64,000 bases of DNA from Wurfbainia villosa (taxonomy: Eukaryota; Streptophyta; Magnoliopsida; Zingiberales; Zingiberaceae): the NCBI GenBank assembly GCA_025175895.1, contig CM045990.1:186001-250000 (forward strand), read 5' to 3'. The translations under genes were made by a program, and so were the position numbers. Shown here one piece after another: positions 23,460 through 35,345 of this stretch. The notes beneath the pieces were generated by a model. It did not search any database. It saw only the letters and a program-made list of their open reading frames with translations, and was not told the DNA's origin. Position 1 is the first letter of the stretch, and each line of letters begins with the position of its first letter.

Positions 23460-26290
23460 TTGATTGAAAAAGAATCTAGATATTGTCTTATCTGCTAGGA
23501 AGTACATGTATGCACTCTTCAAAGAGTATCCTCAAGCCATGGTTGCTCAAAAAGGTTTCTACTTCTAAGTCGAAAGGCAAGAAGAAGGAGAAACAGGGTG
23601 GAGCAAATGTGGTGGGAGGATCACAGGGAGGAGTGAAGAAGCCGAAAGGCAAGTACTTCACTTACTAGCAGGATGGACATTGGAAGAAAGACTGTCCCAA
23701 TCCAAAGAAGAACAAAGGTATATCCTTTGGTCTAGTCGTTGAAACATGGTTAGAGGCATTATCTACCGGCACATGGTGTGCAGATACGAGAGCCACTAAT
23801 CATGTCTGCAACACTTTGTAGGGGTTCCAGGAAACCCGATGACTAGCTAAAGGGGAGATTACCATTTACTTGGGCAATGCCATGATGGTGGCGGCTATTG
23901 CAGTGGGAGAAGTTTTATTTATCTCTTGAAAATAATAAAACTTTGGTTATGGAAAATTCCCTTTATGTACCTTTATTTAGAAAGAATTTAGTTTCAGTTT
24001 CTAAATTATTATGGATGGATATTCTATTTCTTTTAATGACAGAGTTGTTATAAAAAGGAATAGAGAGAATATCTATTCAGGTACATTGAAAAGAAATTTG
24101 AACCAAAACCTCCCACGATGCAAATTGAAGTTAATAACTCATCTTCTAATTCCAATAAGAGAAAAGAACCTTCGAAGATGAACCAAACATATCTTTGGCT
24201 TCTTAGGCTTGGTCACATTAACCTAAGCAGAATTCAAAGGTTGATAGCTGATGGACCTTTGGGTTCTTTAGTGGTGGAGGATCTCCCAACCTACGAATCT
24301 TGCTTGGAGGGTAAGATGACCAAGAGGCCTTTTTATGGCCAGGGGGTATAGAGCCAAAGATGTGTTAGAAATGGTTCATTTTGATTTGTGTGGTCCTATG
24401 ACTATCTAGGCAAGAGGTGGTCTTGAATATTTCGTCTCTTTTATAGATAATTATTCAAGATATGGATGACACTACGATCTGATCATGGTGGTGACAACCT
24501 CTTGGGAGAGTTTAGGAACTACTTATCAGAGGTTGGGATTCAATCCCAATTGGATCGCACTGGCACACCCCAGCGAGTAATGCAGAGCGAAGGAATAGAA
24601 CTCTTATGGAGATGATTAGATCAATGATGAGTTATTCTGACTTGTTTTATAGTCCTAGAGATCAAAGAGTGATTGTTAACACGAACGCCAGATTTCTAGA
24701 GGAAGACTATGTGATAAGCCACAAGCCCAAGAGTAAAATTGTTCTGGAGGAGTTAAAAAGGAAGTCACTTCTTTAGTACCACCGGTACAAGAGGATATAC
24801 AACATGTCACTGCACCGCGTGTCACAAAGGATACACAGATGATACCTCGTCGTAGTGGGAGGGTTGTTAGACAGCCTCTTAGATTCATGTTTTTGGAAGA
24901 ATCTTCGGATTTGGTCCCTAGCAAACATGAACCTGATCCCTAGACATACGACGAGGCAATCCAAGATATAAATACAACATCTTGGCAAAGTGCAATGAAT
25001 ACTAAGATTGAATCTATGGATTCAAGTCAAGTCTGGGAGCTCTTATGCATTGCAGCTCATATAGATTATGAGGTGTGGCAGATGGATGTCAAGACAGCTT
25101 TCCTTAATGGAAGTCTTGAGGAAAACATCTATATAGAGCAACCAGAGGGATTCATTGCTAAGGGCAAAGAGTGTATTGTATGTAAGCTTAATCGGTCCGT
25201 TTATGGACTGAAGCAAGCTTTGAGGTCTTGGAACATCCTCTTTGATGAGGTAAATCCAGACATATGGATTTATTCAAAGTCCGGATGAGTCTTGTGTATA
25301 CAAGAGATGTGACGAAAACGTAGTGGTATTTCTTGTACTATACCTAGATAATATTTTGGTAGTTGGCAACAATATCAGAGTGTTATCAGACGTAAGGGTA
25401 TGGTTGTCCAAACAGTTTTGAAGGACTTGGGAGAAGTGGGTCACAACCTTGGGATCAAGGTTGTTGTGCTTATCCCAAGCTTCATACATAGACATGATTT
25501 TGGATCGTTTTAGCATGCAGAACTCCAAGAAGGGTTTTCTACCGTTCAGGTATGGAGTTCCTTTATCTAAGGAGATGTGTCCTAGATCATCTGAGGTGAT
25601 AAAGGAGCTGAAGGCGGTTCCTTTTGCTTCGGCAGTAGGAAGCCTCATGTATGCTATGTACGAGACAAGATATCTACTTTGTCGTGGGCATGGTTAGCAG
25701 ATATCAGAGTAATCCAGATGTGGACATATTGTAGTGCCTGAGAAGGACTAGGGATTATATGTTAGTTTACTGTGCAGACCAATTACTCCCTGTGGGTTGC
25801 ATGGATTGTGATTTCCAATCAGATAGGGATAACAGTAAGTCTACCTCAGGTTTTGTGTTTACTTTAGGAGGTGGAGCCATTGTGTGGAGGAGTGCCCAGC
25901 AGAAATGCGTGGCGGACTCCACCATGGAAGCTGAGTATGTGGCAGCCCCTTGGGCGACCAAAGAAGTTGTGTGGCTCAGGAACTTCCTGATGGACTTGGA
26001 TGTGATTCCTGGTTTGCCCAAAACTATCACAATTAATTGTGATTATAATGGTGCAGTTGCAAACTCGAAGGAACCACGAGCCCATAAGGCTAGTAAACAC
26101 ATAGAGTGCAAGTACCACCTGATACGAGAAATCGTAAAGGAGGTAGAAGTTGCTGTCGCCTAGCATGCATCAGAGGATGACCTGGTAGATCCTTTCACTA
26201 AGGCCCTTCTAGCGAGAGCTTTGATAGGCATGTGGAGGGAAGGGGAATCAAATGTATGGCAGTATGATGACTGCATAGTCTTTTAGTATA
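23460..26290 (+). pseudogene. D2 copia gag-pol remnant with internal deletions
   Basis: Segments in order: a few gag N-terminal residues fused to a Lys-rich linker (23483-23668), a degenerate zinc knuckle (KYFTY, stop, then DGHWKKDCP, so two Cys are lost), protease with D-T-R for D-T-G (about 23785), GAG-pre-integrase with CLEGKMTKRPF (24118-24351), integrase with MVHFDLCGP and a SDRGGD equivalent but no spacer between them, RT starting at WQMDVKTAFLNGS (about 25078), YLDN in place of YVDD (about 25344), then a largely intact RNase H (25759-26163) with DSTMEAEYVAA. The capsid, part of the integrase core and the first RT motifs are absent, as in D1 and D3. Confidence 0.88.
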
Positions 26291-26300
26291 AGTGGGAGAT

Positions 26301-28688
26301 TGTTGGGATGTATACTGAAAGCCTAGCTCTTTGGTATGAACATTTTATTTTGAAATAAGAATCACATGATCATTTTTTTGCACTTTATATTTATATATGT
26401 GCATATTGTCTAATACTTTACATTGTAGATAACATGGTGCTTGGGTGTGGCACAGAAGATCATGTTATCAGTCCCTTGTAGAGTATAAGTAGAGGCTCAC
26501 AACCAAGATGGTTTTGGACAAACCATTGGCATGGTTGTAGTGTAGCTTGGTATTGTTTTATCTTGAACATAAAGTTACACTAGTACACTTAGGTGTATTG
26601 AGTAGGACTGACATAGAGGTGATTCAATTTGTTATTGACTACATAATTGAATCGGACCTCGGATATTATGTTGTACATGCTCTTAATCCCGATATAATAA
26701 CGGACACATGTACTTAGTATTTATTTCTTTGATTTACCAGAGGGTGAGATTTCTATGGATTAAATCAATATGCCCGGTAAGTTGGGAAATGATATTATTT
26801 ACATGGTGTGCCGTTGATTATAGGAGGAATCCGTGTCCTATATATTAGGTTAATGATGTCCCCTGGAGGAGCTCATAAGGTTCATCATGTAAACCCTACA
26901 GGTTGACTTAGTCAACATGATGATAAGGTTGAGTGGTATTACTCGAGGAGTTAGATGTTAATTAATTGATGGTCAGTAAATCAATTAATTGACGGACATT
27001 CGATATCTTAAACACGGGGAGATGGATGTACAAATAATATATGGAGCCCATATTAATTTATGGGGGTTGGTGAGCTAGTTCGATGATGATCCTCAAGTGG
27101 AATGGAACATCATTGATGGATCAAGTTTGTGTGGTTCCGATCCATCGGGTGGCCAAGACCCAACTCCTCCTCATGGTCCCTATCGTAGCCTAATATAAAC
27201 CTCATGAAGTCTAGATCAAATGATGGAAAACAATTCTCTAGATCCGATGGTTGGGATTAAATCCCTAGAACCGACGGTGGAGATTAAATCTCTAGATCCG
27301 ACGATTTGAATTAAAACCCTAGAACCGACGGTTGAGATTAAATCTCTAGATCCGACGGTTGGGATTAAATCCCTAGAATCGACGGTTGAGATTAAATCTC
27401 TAGATCCGACGGTTGAGATTAAAACGCTAGAACCGACGGTGGAGATTAAACCAAGGCCTAAACCTAACTCTATATATAAGGGAGCATGGGTTGGGCGGCA
27501 ATAAGTTTTTTTTGGATGATGGAAATTAGGGTTTAGCCTCTCTTTGCTTGGGCGGCAAGAAACCCTAAGGAGGAAACCCTAATTAGGGTTTGTCTCCTTG
27601 GGTTGGGTGGCCATGGTGAGGAAAGGAGAGTGGGCGGCAACTTGTGGAAGAGTTCTTCTTCTTCCTAGGGAAGGTGGCCGGTTCTAGATCTCCACCTTCC
27701 ACCATGGTTGGGCGGCAAGAAATAGGAAGAGGCTAGGGTTAGGGTTTAGTCCATGATGGTGGGCGGCAACCCTTCTTCCTCCTTCCTCCTTGGTTTGGCC
27801 GGCGCCCAAGCTTCACCCTTCTTTCTATGGATTAGGTTGGTTTGGGAAATTAGGGTTTGCCCTTCCATTAGTGGGCGGCAAGAAACCCTAGAGTTTTCCT
27901 TTCCTTGGTTGGGCGGCTAGGTTATGGAGGGAAAGTGGGCGGCAACTATAGGAGAGGATATCTTCTTCTTCTTCCTAGGGTGTTGTCGGCTCCTAGATCT
28001 TTTCCCTCTACCTTGGTCGGCGCTCAACCTATTCCTCTCATCCTCTTCTTGTTCTCTTTGAACCGGCGGCAAACATCATGCTTGGAGCTTGATGGTTGGT
28101 CCTAGATAAGAGATGAGTTTTGTTTCCATTTTGTTCTCTCTATTCTTGGGGCCGGCGGCATCAATCCTTTGTGGATTGGTGGTTGGCTCAAGCAAGAAGG
28201 GAAAGAGAGTTCTTCTTTCTTTGGATTGAAGAAGATCTAGGATGCTTCAACTTGTGGAGGATCTTCGCCCACATGAAGTCTACAAGGAGGTTAGGACATA
28301 CGATAGAAGATCAAGAGGTATAAAAGTTTTACAACTTTTATTATTGTTCTTTGCATGTTCTTATTGATATGCTAGCTTATGTTCTTTATGTTAGTATATG
28401 TTGATTATACTAGTTTACATTTGCATGTATTTGTATAATCATGGACCCCGAATAAGAAAGACAAAAACCGGCAATCCGTCCATCGTCTCTTCCGCGGCTA
28501 ATCGACTAGAAGAGTTTGGTTGCTTGAACAACTAGTTTATTCAAGCGATCGCTCGAGTCATTGGCACGACGACGAATTGGTTGTGCTTAGGAGACTCATC
28601 CCATCCGGATTAGTTTTCATTTGTGAAAATTTTAATCTGGGGACATGGGAGCCTATGAGCATTCCGAGGAGGAAGCACGATGCCAACA
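26301..28688 (+). repeat. D2 3' LTR
   Basis: 2388 bp, same length as the 5' LTR and nearly identical by eye, with scattered substitutions. Minisatellite at about 27235-27455, TATA box at 27470-27480, small open frame at 28120-28323. It is preceded by the polypurine tract AAGTGGGAGAT. Confidence 0.94.
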
Positions 28689-31240
28689 TAGAGTTAGGTG
28701 AGACTCCTTGGCACAGGTTTGGAACCTTGTGCACATACTTACTGCAAATAAGATATCAGGTCGACTTGCAGTTAAGTAAAGGAGACTCCCTATTACGCTC
28801 CTATAGTATTTTAAATCAATTGAGTTTCCGATTAAATCTTCTTCTTTATTAACATTAGTTGTCATTGGGGTATTAATAATTTTAGCGTCTTGCATTCCAA
28901 AGTGTTTAATTAATTCCCTAGTATATTTGCGTTGATGTAGGTATATTTCATCTTTAGTTTGTTTAATTTGTAGACCTAAGAAGAAACTTAACTCGCCTAC
29001 TAAATTCATTTCAAATTCACTTTCCATAAGTGAAATGAACTCATTCAGTAGGATCAAGTTGGTGGTTCCGAAAATAATATCATCTACGTAGATTTGGGCT
29101 ATGAATATGTCTTTGCCTAAGGTTTTTACGAAAAGAGTTGGGTCAACTCCACCTTGGTTAAATCCTTTGTACTTAAGATACACCGAAAGTCTCTCGTACC
29201 AAGCTCGAGGAGCTTGTTTAAGTCCATAGAGGGCTTTCTTTAACCTAAGGACATGGTCGGGTTTATCTAAACTTTCGAAACCGGTGGGTTGACTAACATA
29301 AACCTCTTCTTTAATGAATCCATTCAAGAATGCTGATTTCACATCCATTTGAAACAACTTAAATCCTCGATGTACAACATACGCTAATAACATTCAAATG
29401 GACTCTAATCTAGCTACTGGGGCATAGGTCTCGTCGTAATCTAAACCTTCGACTTGACTAAACCCTTTAGCGACTAGTCTAGCTTTATTTCTAACTACTT
29501 CACCTTTATCATCAAGTTTATTTCTAAACACCCACCTTGTTCCAATGATTGTTTTATCTTTAGGTGGTGGTACTAATTCCCATACTTCGTTCCTAGTGAA
29601 TTGAGCCAGCTCTTCTTGCTTTGCAATAATCCAATCGAGATCAAGAAGAGCTTGGTCAATAGTTTTGGGTTCAATTTTAGAAATCAAGGAGATTTGACTA
29701 AGGTTTCTATATGAGGCTCTAGTTCGAACTCCTAGACTTGGATCACCTATCACTTGGTCGATAGGATGATTCGTTTGAGTCCTAGTTGGATTTGGGTTTG
29801 AGTCTACAACTTGATCAATAGGATGACTCGTTTGAGTTCTAGTTTGGTTAGAGTCATCTATCACTTAGTCGATAGAGTGACTTGGTTGACTAAGGTTAGG
29901 ATTAATACTAGACCTGATCTCCAGATCAGAGTTAGGTCTAGTATGAATCGACTTGCTAATTGGGGTTGCCGAGGGTTTTGTAGATTCGTGTCCTTCATCA
30001 AATACTATATTGATAGTCTCCTCGACTCTAAGGGTGTCATGGTTATATACTCTATAAGCTCTACTTGTAGTCCTATATCCTAGAAAGATCCCGATCGAGG
30101 TTTTGGATGTAAATTTCCCTAGATGATCCTTAGTGTTTAGAATATGTACCTTACACCCAAATACCCTAAAGTACTTGATGTTAGGTATTTTATCATAATA
30201 AATTTCGTATGGGGTCTTAAGGTGCCTCTTTACTATAAGGATCCTATTTTGGACATAGCATGTTGTACTCATGGCTTCCGCCCAAAACCTATCGGGTAGG
30301 TTATACTCGTTTAAGATTGTCCTAGCGGCTTCTTGTAGGGTTCTATTCTTACGTTCTACTAGGCCATTTTATTGTGGAGTTTTAGGGCAAGAGAACTCAT
30401 GGTGGTATCCATTTAGGTTACATAATTCTGTAAACCTCTGATTCTCGAATTCACCACCATGATCAGTCCTAAGTCTTTTTATTTTAAGGTTTTGTTGATT
30501 TTCTATTAGTTTAAATAGGTTGATTAATTGATCTAGGGTATCACTTTTGTGTTTGATGAACCTAACCCAAGTAAATCTAGAATAGTCATCAATTATGACT
30601 AAGCAGAATTTACTCCCATTAAGTGACTTAGCTCCGTGTGAATCAAATAGATCCATGTGTAGAAGCTCAAGAACAATTTTGGTTCGTTCTTGATTAGTTA
30701 GTTGATATTGTGTCCTAGATTGTTTACCTTGTTGACAAGCATTACATATTTTATTGTTCAAGTTATTGAGGTTAGGCAAACCTCTGACTAAGTCACTCTG
30801 ACTCATCTTGTGGATGAGTCTTGGGTGTGAGTGACCGAGTCGTCGGTGCCACAACCATGATTCCTCTTGCCGTGTCATAAGACACTTGGTTGAGGATTTA
30901 GTTAAATTAATAGTGTAAATATTGTTATTCCTAGTTCCCTTAAGGATTGTTTTAGAAGTTTCATTTGTATTAATTACGCATTCATTTTCTAGAAATATGA
31001 CCTTATAGTTATTATCACACAATTGGCTTACACTTAGTAAATTATATTGAAAATTTTCTACCAATAAGACATTTTGAATAATAAAGTTAGAGTTGGGCTC
31101 AATATCACCTGATCCGATGATTTTAAGCTTGTCGTTTTTTTCAAAGGCTACCGATCCTTGTCGTTTGAATCGAAGCTTCGAAAACTTGAGTTGATCCCCG
31201 GTCATGTTTCAGGAGCAACCACTGTCCAACATCCATTGAT
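28689..31240 (-). pseudogene. Element C protease, integrase and reverse transcriptase
   Basis: Minus-strand pol in order. Protease active site D-S-G (31218-31226). GAG-pre-integrase and HHCC zinc site (WHRRLGHSH with CNACQ, about 30735-30850). Integrase catalytic Asp in HMDLFDSHG and TDHGGEF (about 30651 and 30462), with the Glu in the next segment. RT with TRWVFRNK, KARLVAKGFSQVEG, MDVKSAFLNG, YGLKQAPRAWYE and YVDDIIFG (about 29075-29100), up to SRPDILFAV. The frame is almost continuous over 2.5 kb. Stops at about 31210, 30366, 29862 and 29394 are each explained by CGA-to-TGA or CAA-to-TAA. RT continues into RNase H at 19561 once D2 is discounted. Confidence 0.92.
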
Positions 31241-31818
31241 CCTACACACAAGGTAGTTGGATCGGATATTGGATTTATTAAAGATTGGTTGAATTTTATT
31301 AACCTAAATTATCTCACCCATGTCTACATGATCAAACATGTTAAGCCTATATGTTCTTGTGAGATGACTCCAAATTTTACTTGATTTAAATTTAATGAAT
31401 TGAACACTTGTCAACCTTGCTTTAGATTTAGATTTGACCTTAGGCTCATCAAGTCACCTTTTCAAGATCATGGCTTCCAGGTCGTGGCGAGGCACAGAGG
31501 CCTTCTTTGATCGGAACAACGACCACTTCCTTAGACAAAGCCATTTTCAAGAAAATAGAGTTTTAACTTACCTAAGACCACTTCCTGGTCTAACTAGTCT
31601 AGGATACGGCGAGGTAGCTTCAACTAGTTCCGCTCGGTCAAGTGCACCGAACTAGATACGCCTTATCTAGCCCGAATACACGAGACTCCGCTTTCCTAGC
31701 GTACTATCATCTCGCCGCGTCCTGGTACTATGTTATCAAGTATTGACGAGTTATAGTCCTATCTAGCCATTCTAAAAAGAAAATTCAAACTAAATAAAGA
31801 ACCTAAGCATGCAATTTT
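31241..31818 (-). other. Element C gag-pol spacer
   Basis: 578 bp between the gag C-terminus and the protease, with no convincing frame. It may be a decayed stretch of polyprotein or a small unrecognised insertion. Confidence 0.5.
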
Positions 31819-33022
31819 CTAAGTTAAAATACAAACAAGTTTCGTACTAGCTCCCCCTGGACCGTTGAATCGGTTCGGTCTCTCCACATAGTGAATTTGG
31901 TCCTTGGGAACCCAGTACTGGTTCGATCCTAAGTTTGAAATCAAGGTGGTCTTAGGGACCCATGCTTGGACACATTTTTTATGTCGACTTACAATCGACA
32001 TATATGACTTGTTGGTCGTGTTTGAGCTAAACCCTAGTCCGGCCTTGTTGTACACGGCCCTTTGCGATCCAAGTAGGAGGTCAAATATTTTGGATCCCAA
32101 AGTAAACCTTTCCAACGTGTTCCTAAGATCTTCAACTTGAATCTTCAAGAGTGAGTTCTCAACTTCAAGTTTTTTAACCCGAGTTGAGTCCTTCTCTTGA
32201 ACTCGACTAGTGGAAGAGGTTAGGGAGACCTCGTGTTTGAGGAGTTTAACTTCCTCAACCAGGGTCTCAACCTTAGACTCGGACTTAGCTAATTTTCTAG
32301 TTAAAAACTTAATTACATTATAAAGTGTACTAATGAGGGATCGACTTACCTTGAGTGTATCTTTTGAACCGGATGCGTATCCGTGGCTTGTCTTGAATAG
32401 TGCATCGCAGTCCGACTCATCTTCGATTTCCGATTCATGTTCTGGTTCTGACTCTGTCTCCGATTCCACCGGTTTAGCCATGAGAACACGATCATTATCT
32501 TCTTCCTTGGTTGCTTCTTTCCAAGTAGCGTTGAGTGCCTTTTTGTGTTTTGGGCATTCAGACTTGATGTGTTCAAACCTGTTGCATTTGTAACATCTAA
32601 TATTCGAACTTTTAGGCTTACCTTCGTTGGGTCGAGTGACAGTTCATTTTTGTCCCTTGACTATCCTCCGAACTAGGTTGACTAGTTCGGCCTCCATTTC
32701 CAAGTCGACCTCCGAATCGGACTCATCCTCTTCTTCCTTCGGAGGTGGCTTGCTTGCGGTTTTCTTCCTCGAACCTGCAAAAAGTTCTATACCCTTCTCA
32801 GGTTCAGAGTTAGACTATTCATGAAGTTCAAAATCGGAAAATAATTCATCAAACCTAAGCTTCGAAAGATCCTTGGAGACCTTGTAGGCATCGACCATGG
32901 ATGCCCACAAGGTAGTCCTCGGAAAGGAGTTAAGAACATACCTTATAAGGTTGCAGTTTTCGACCTTTTGCCCGATCGCGTGTAGATTATTGACTATGTC
33001 TTGAACGTGGGCGTGAAGTTGT
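31819..33022 (-). pseudogene. Element C gag, central and C-terminal part
   Basis: Minus-strand frame: capsid (UBN2-type) residues QLHAHVQDIVNNLHAIGQ, RYVLNSFPRTTLWASMVDAY and DELFSDFELHE (32815-33033), an acidic linker, a zinc knuckle CYKCNRFEHIKSEC (CX2CX4HX4C, about 32560-32610), then a 220-codon frame (31819-32481) with a Glu/Ser-rich part, a Leu/Glu/Lys-rich coiled coil (KKLEVENSLLKIQVEDL) and WVPK repeats. Stops at 32815 (TAG) and near 32640 (TGA) fit C-to-T changes. The capsid is cut at 33022 by element A and its N-terminal part is at 43770-44187. Confidence 0.9.
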
Positions 33023-33317
33023 TGTTGGTGCAATCGGCCCAGGTCACGATTGACCAGGACTCGAGCTTGGCTCGAGAGATGTTTTGATGTTAGATAAAAA
33101 CATATGACAATGTAATTGTCATGGTAAAGTCCAAGTCATGGATACTTGGCATGGAAAGTCCAAGTGGGACACTTGGCATTTTGGGAAAGTTCAAGTCTTG
33201 AGTACTTGGCACAAGGGAAGTCCAAGCATGGGTCTTGGCATGGAAAGTCCAACATGGGTTGGCAAGGGAAAGTCCAAGCTTGAGTCTTGGCATTTGAGAA
33301 GTCCAAGGGGTTTGATA
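33023..33317 (+). repeat. Element A 5' LTR, first segment
   Basis: Begins TGTTGGTGCAATCGGCCC and matches 42382-42676 closely. It contains degenerate tandem units around AAAGTCCAAG..TTGGCATGG (33124-33310). It is cut at 33317 by a solo gypsy LTR. Confidence 0.92.
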
Positions 33318-33419
33318 TGTAATGCCCGTAAAATTTTAAGCTATTCAAAGTAATTATATAATTTTTAACGCCCATAAAAGGTTTAAAATAAAATAATAAA
33401 ATATGGTTCGCTATAGGTA

Positions 33420-33473
33420 GGATTTGAACCATGAACCTCCTAATTGTGAGATAGCTTTGATACCACTAAACCA
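33420..33473 (-). other. tRNA-like segment with A-box and B-box matches
   Basis: On the minus strand TGGTTTAGTGGT (33462-33473) fits the pol III A-box consensus and GGTTCAAATCC (33420-33430) fits the B box, 43 bp apart start to start as in an intronless tRNA. The acceptor stem is not paired. It lies about 100 bp inside the LTR, in the same place and orientation as at 2029-2083 in G1. Confidence 0.5.
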
Positions 33474-34104
33474 TAGGATAATTCTTGGCTAGAATAGATA
33501 AGGAATATACAAAGAAGGTAAATGAGAAGATGAGAGGGTGAAGAGTTGTTTCATCTCCCCATGAGGAGATGAAAAGTTTTCTAACCTCCCTAGCTATTAA
33601 CGTGGGAATTAAAGAGGAAGTTAAGGAAGAAAAGAAAACCCCCCATCTTCCTTCTTCAATCTTCCTCATTCTTCTTCCTTCTCCCATTCTTGGTCGAAAC
33701 TCCTCCTTCTCCTTCCTCCCTCTTCCATCCAAGCTTTAGGACTCGTGTTGGAATTCTCAAGAGGGTTTTCAAGGAGAAAGTCTTGGTATTGCTAGAAGAT
33801 CCAACTCCACCGAACTCCTCCTCCTTCCTCCAACTCCATCCGAAACCCTAAGGCTTTTGGTTCGTGTTCTTGAGAGGGTTTCAAGGGGATACAAAGGCTT
33901 AATATATGCTAGAGGACCACTCCTAGGGCTAAGTAACAAGGGAAGGTCTTCATCTCACAAAAACCCTAGCGGTATACTAGTACGAAAGCGAGAGGAAGTA
34001 AGTATCTCTCACCTGTAGTATAAGTAGTTCTTCGATTGCTTTATATAGCTTCTTTTCATATGTTTTGAAGATTATATGTTTGGATCAGATGATATATGTG
34101 TGTG

Positions 34105-35345
34105 ATCAGATTTATAGTTGAGGTATAGGTCTTTTTAAGCAAGATCTAAGATCACCAAGATGTTATTTCTCACCTAGAGCATAAGTAACTCCTTGATTTG
34201 CCCATCTAGGTTATATTATCATGTTTTATTTGGATTTATATGTTTTTTCCAGATTATGTTTGTTTGGACTTTTAGGTATTTTAAGTATATTTCATTGGAA
34301 GCAAGATGTAAAGATCGCAAAGATGCTTCCCCTATAAGTTTTGGGGACAAAGAGCATGATCGAATGTCTTGAAAGGCTTCCTATATGAGTTTTTAGGAGT
34401 ATGATCATGTTAAATGTTTGATAAATGATAAAAATATGTTTTGATCAGATTATATAATATAGGTGTGTTTAGATTTATAGGTAAGGTATATGTTGTTTTA
34501 AGCAAGATCCAAGATCACAAAGATGCTATCTCTCACCTATAGCATAAGTAACTCTTTGATATGCCCATCTAGCTTCTATCACCATCTTTTATTTGGATTT
34601 ATATATATTCTGTCCAGATTATGTTTTTTTTTTTTTAGGTATTTTAAGTATATTTCATTGGAAGCAAGAGGTAAAGATCGCAAAGATGCTTCCCCTATAA
34701 GTTTTGGAGACAAAGAGCATGATCGAATGTCTTGAATGGCTTCCTATATGAGTTTTTAGGAGTATGATCATGTTAAATGTTTGATAAATGATAAAAATAT
34801 GTTTTGATCAGTTTATATAGGTGTGTTTAGATTTATAGGTAAGGTATATGTTGTCTTTAAGCAAGACATAAGATCCCTAAGATGCTATCTCTCACCTATA
34901 GCATAAGTAACTCTTTGATTTGCACATCTAGCTTCTAGTATGATGTTTTTATTCGGATTTATAGATTCTATACAGATTATGGTTGTTTGTATTTTTAGGT
35001 ATTTTAAGTATATTTTATTGGAAGCAAGATATAAAGATCGCAAAGATGCTTCCCCTACGAGTTTTGGGGACAAAGAGCATGATTATATGTCTTGAAAGGC
35101 TTCCTATATGAGTTTTGGGAGTATGATCACGTTAAGTGTTTGATAAATGACAAAGATCAGTAAGTCATATATAAAGGAAGTATTTTACTTTGAACATTTC
35201 ATTGGAAGCAAGATGTAAAGATCACAAGATGCTTCCCCTATGAGATTTGGGGACAAAGAGCATGATCCAATGTCTTGAAAGGCTTCCTATATGGGTTTTG
35301 AGTATGATCATGTAAAATACTTGTTAAATGACAAAAATAAGTAAG
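34105..35345 (+). repeat. Tandem ~358 bp repeat inside the G2 LTR
   Basis: Three full units start near 34107, 34463 and 34823 and a partial fourth covers about 35190-35345. Each contains CACCTATAGCATAAGTAACTC, GGAAGCAAGATGTAAAGATC and GATGCTTCCCCTATAAG. The simpler G1 LTR has only short versions of these blocks. Confidence 0.85.

Larger units (their letters stand above)
19562..28688 (+). mobile_element. D2: non-autonomous copia element, complete
   Basis: 9127 bp with 5' LTR 19562-21949, primer-binding site at 21951, polypurine tract AAGTGGGAGAT (26290-26300) and 3' LTR 26301-28688. The LTRs have identical length (2388 bp). TSD TAGAG at 19557-19561 and 28689-28693. It is inserted in the RT/RNase H region of element C in opposite orientation. 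Confidence 0.94.

Noticed and set aside
32333..32824. Ser-rich frames on the + strand
   Set aside because: They are antisense to the acidic linker of element C gag.
33090..33432. Pro/Leu/Trp-rich minus-strand frames
   Set aside because: They are translations of the GTCCAAG-type tandem units in element A LTRs; similar frames at 42449-42853 have the same cause.
33420..33473. Functional tRNA gene
   Set aside because: Boxes A and B match, but the acceptor and T stems do not pair; kept only as tRNA-like.
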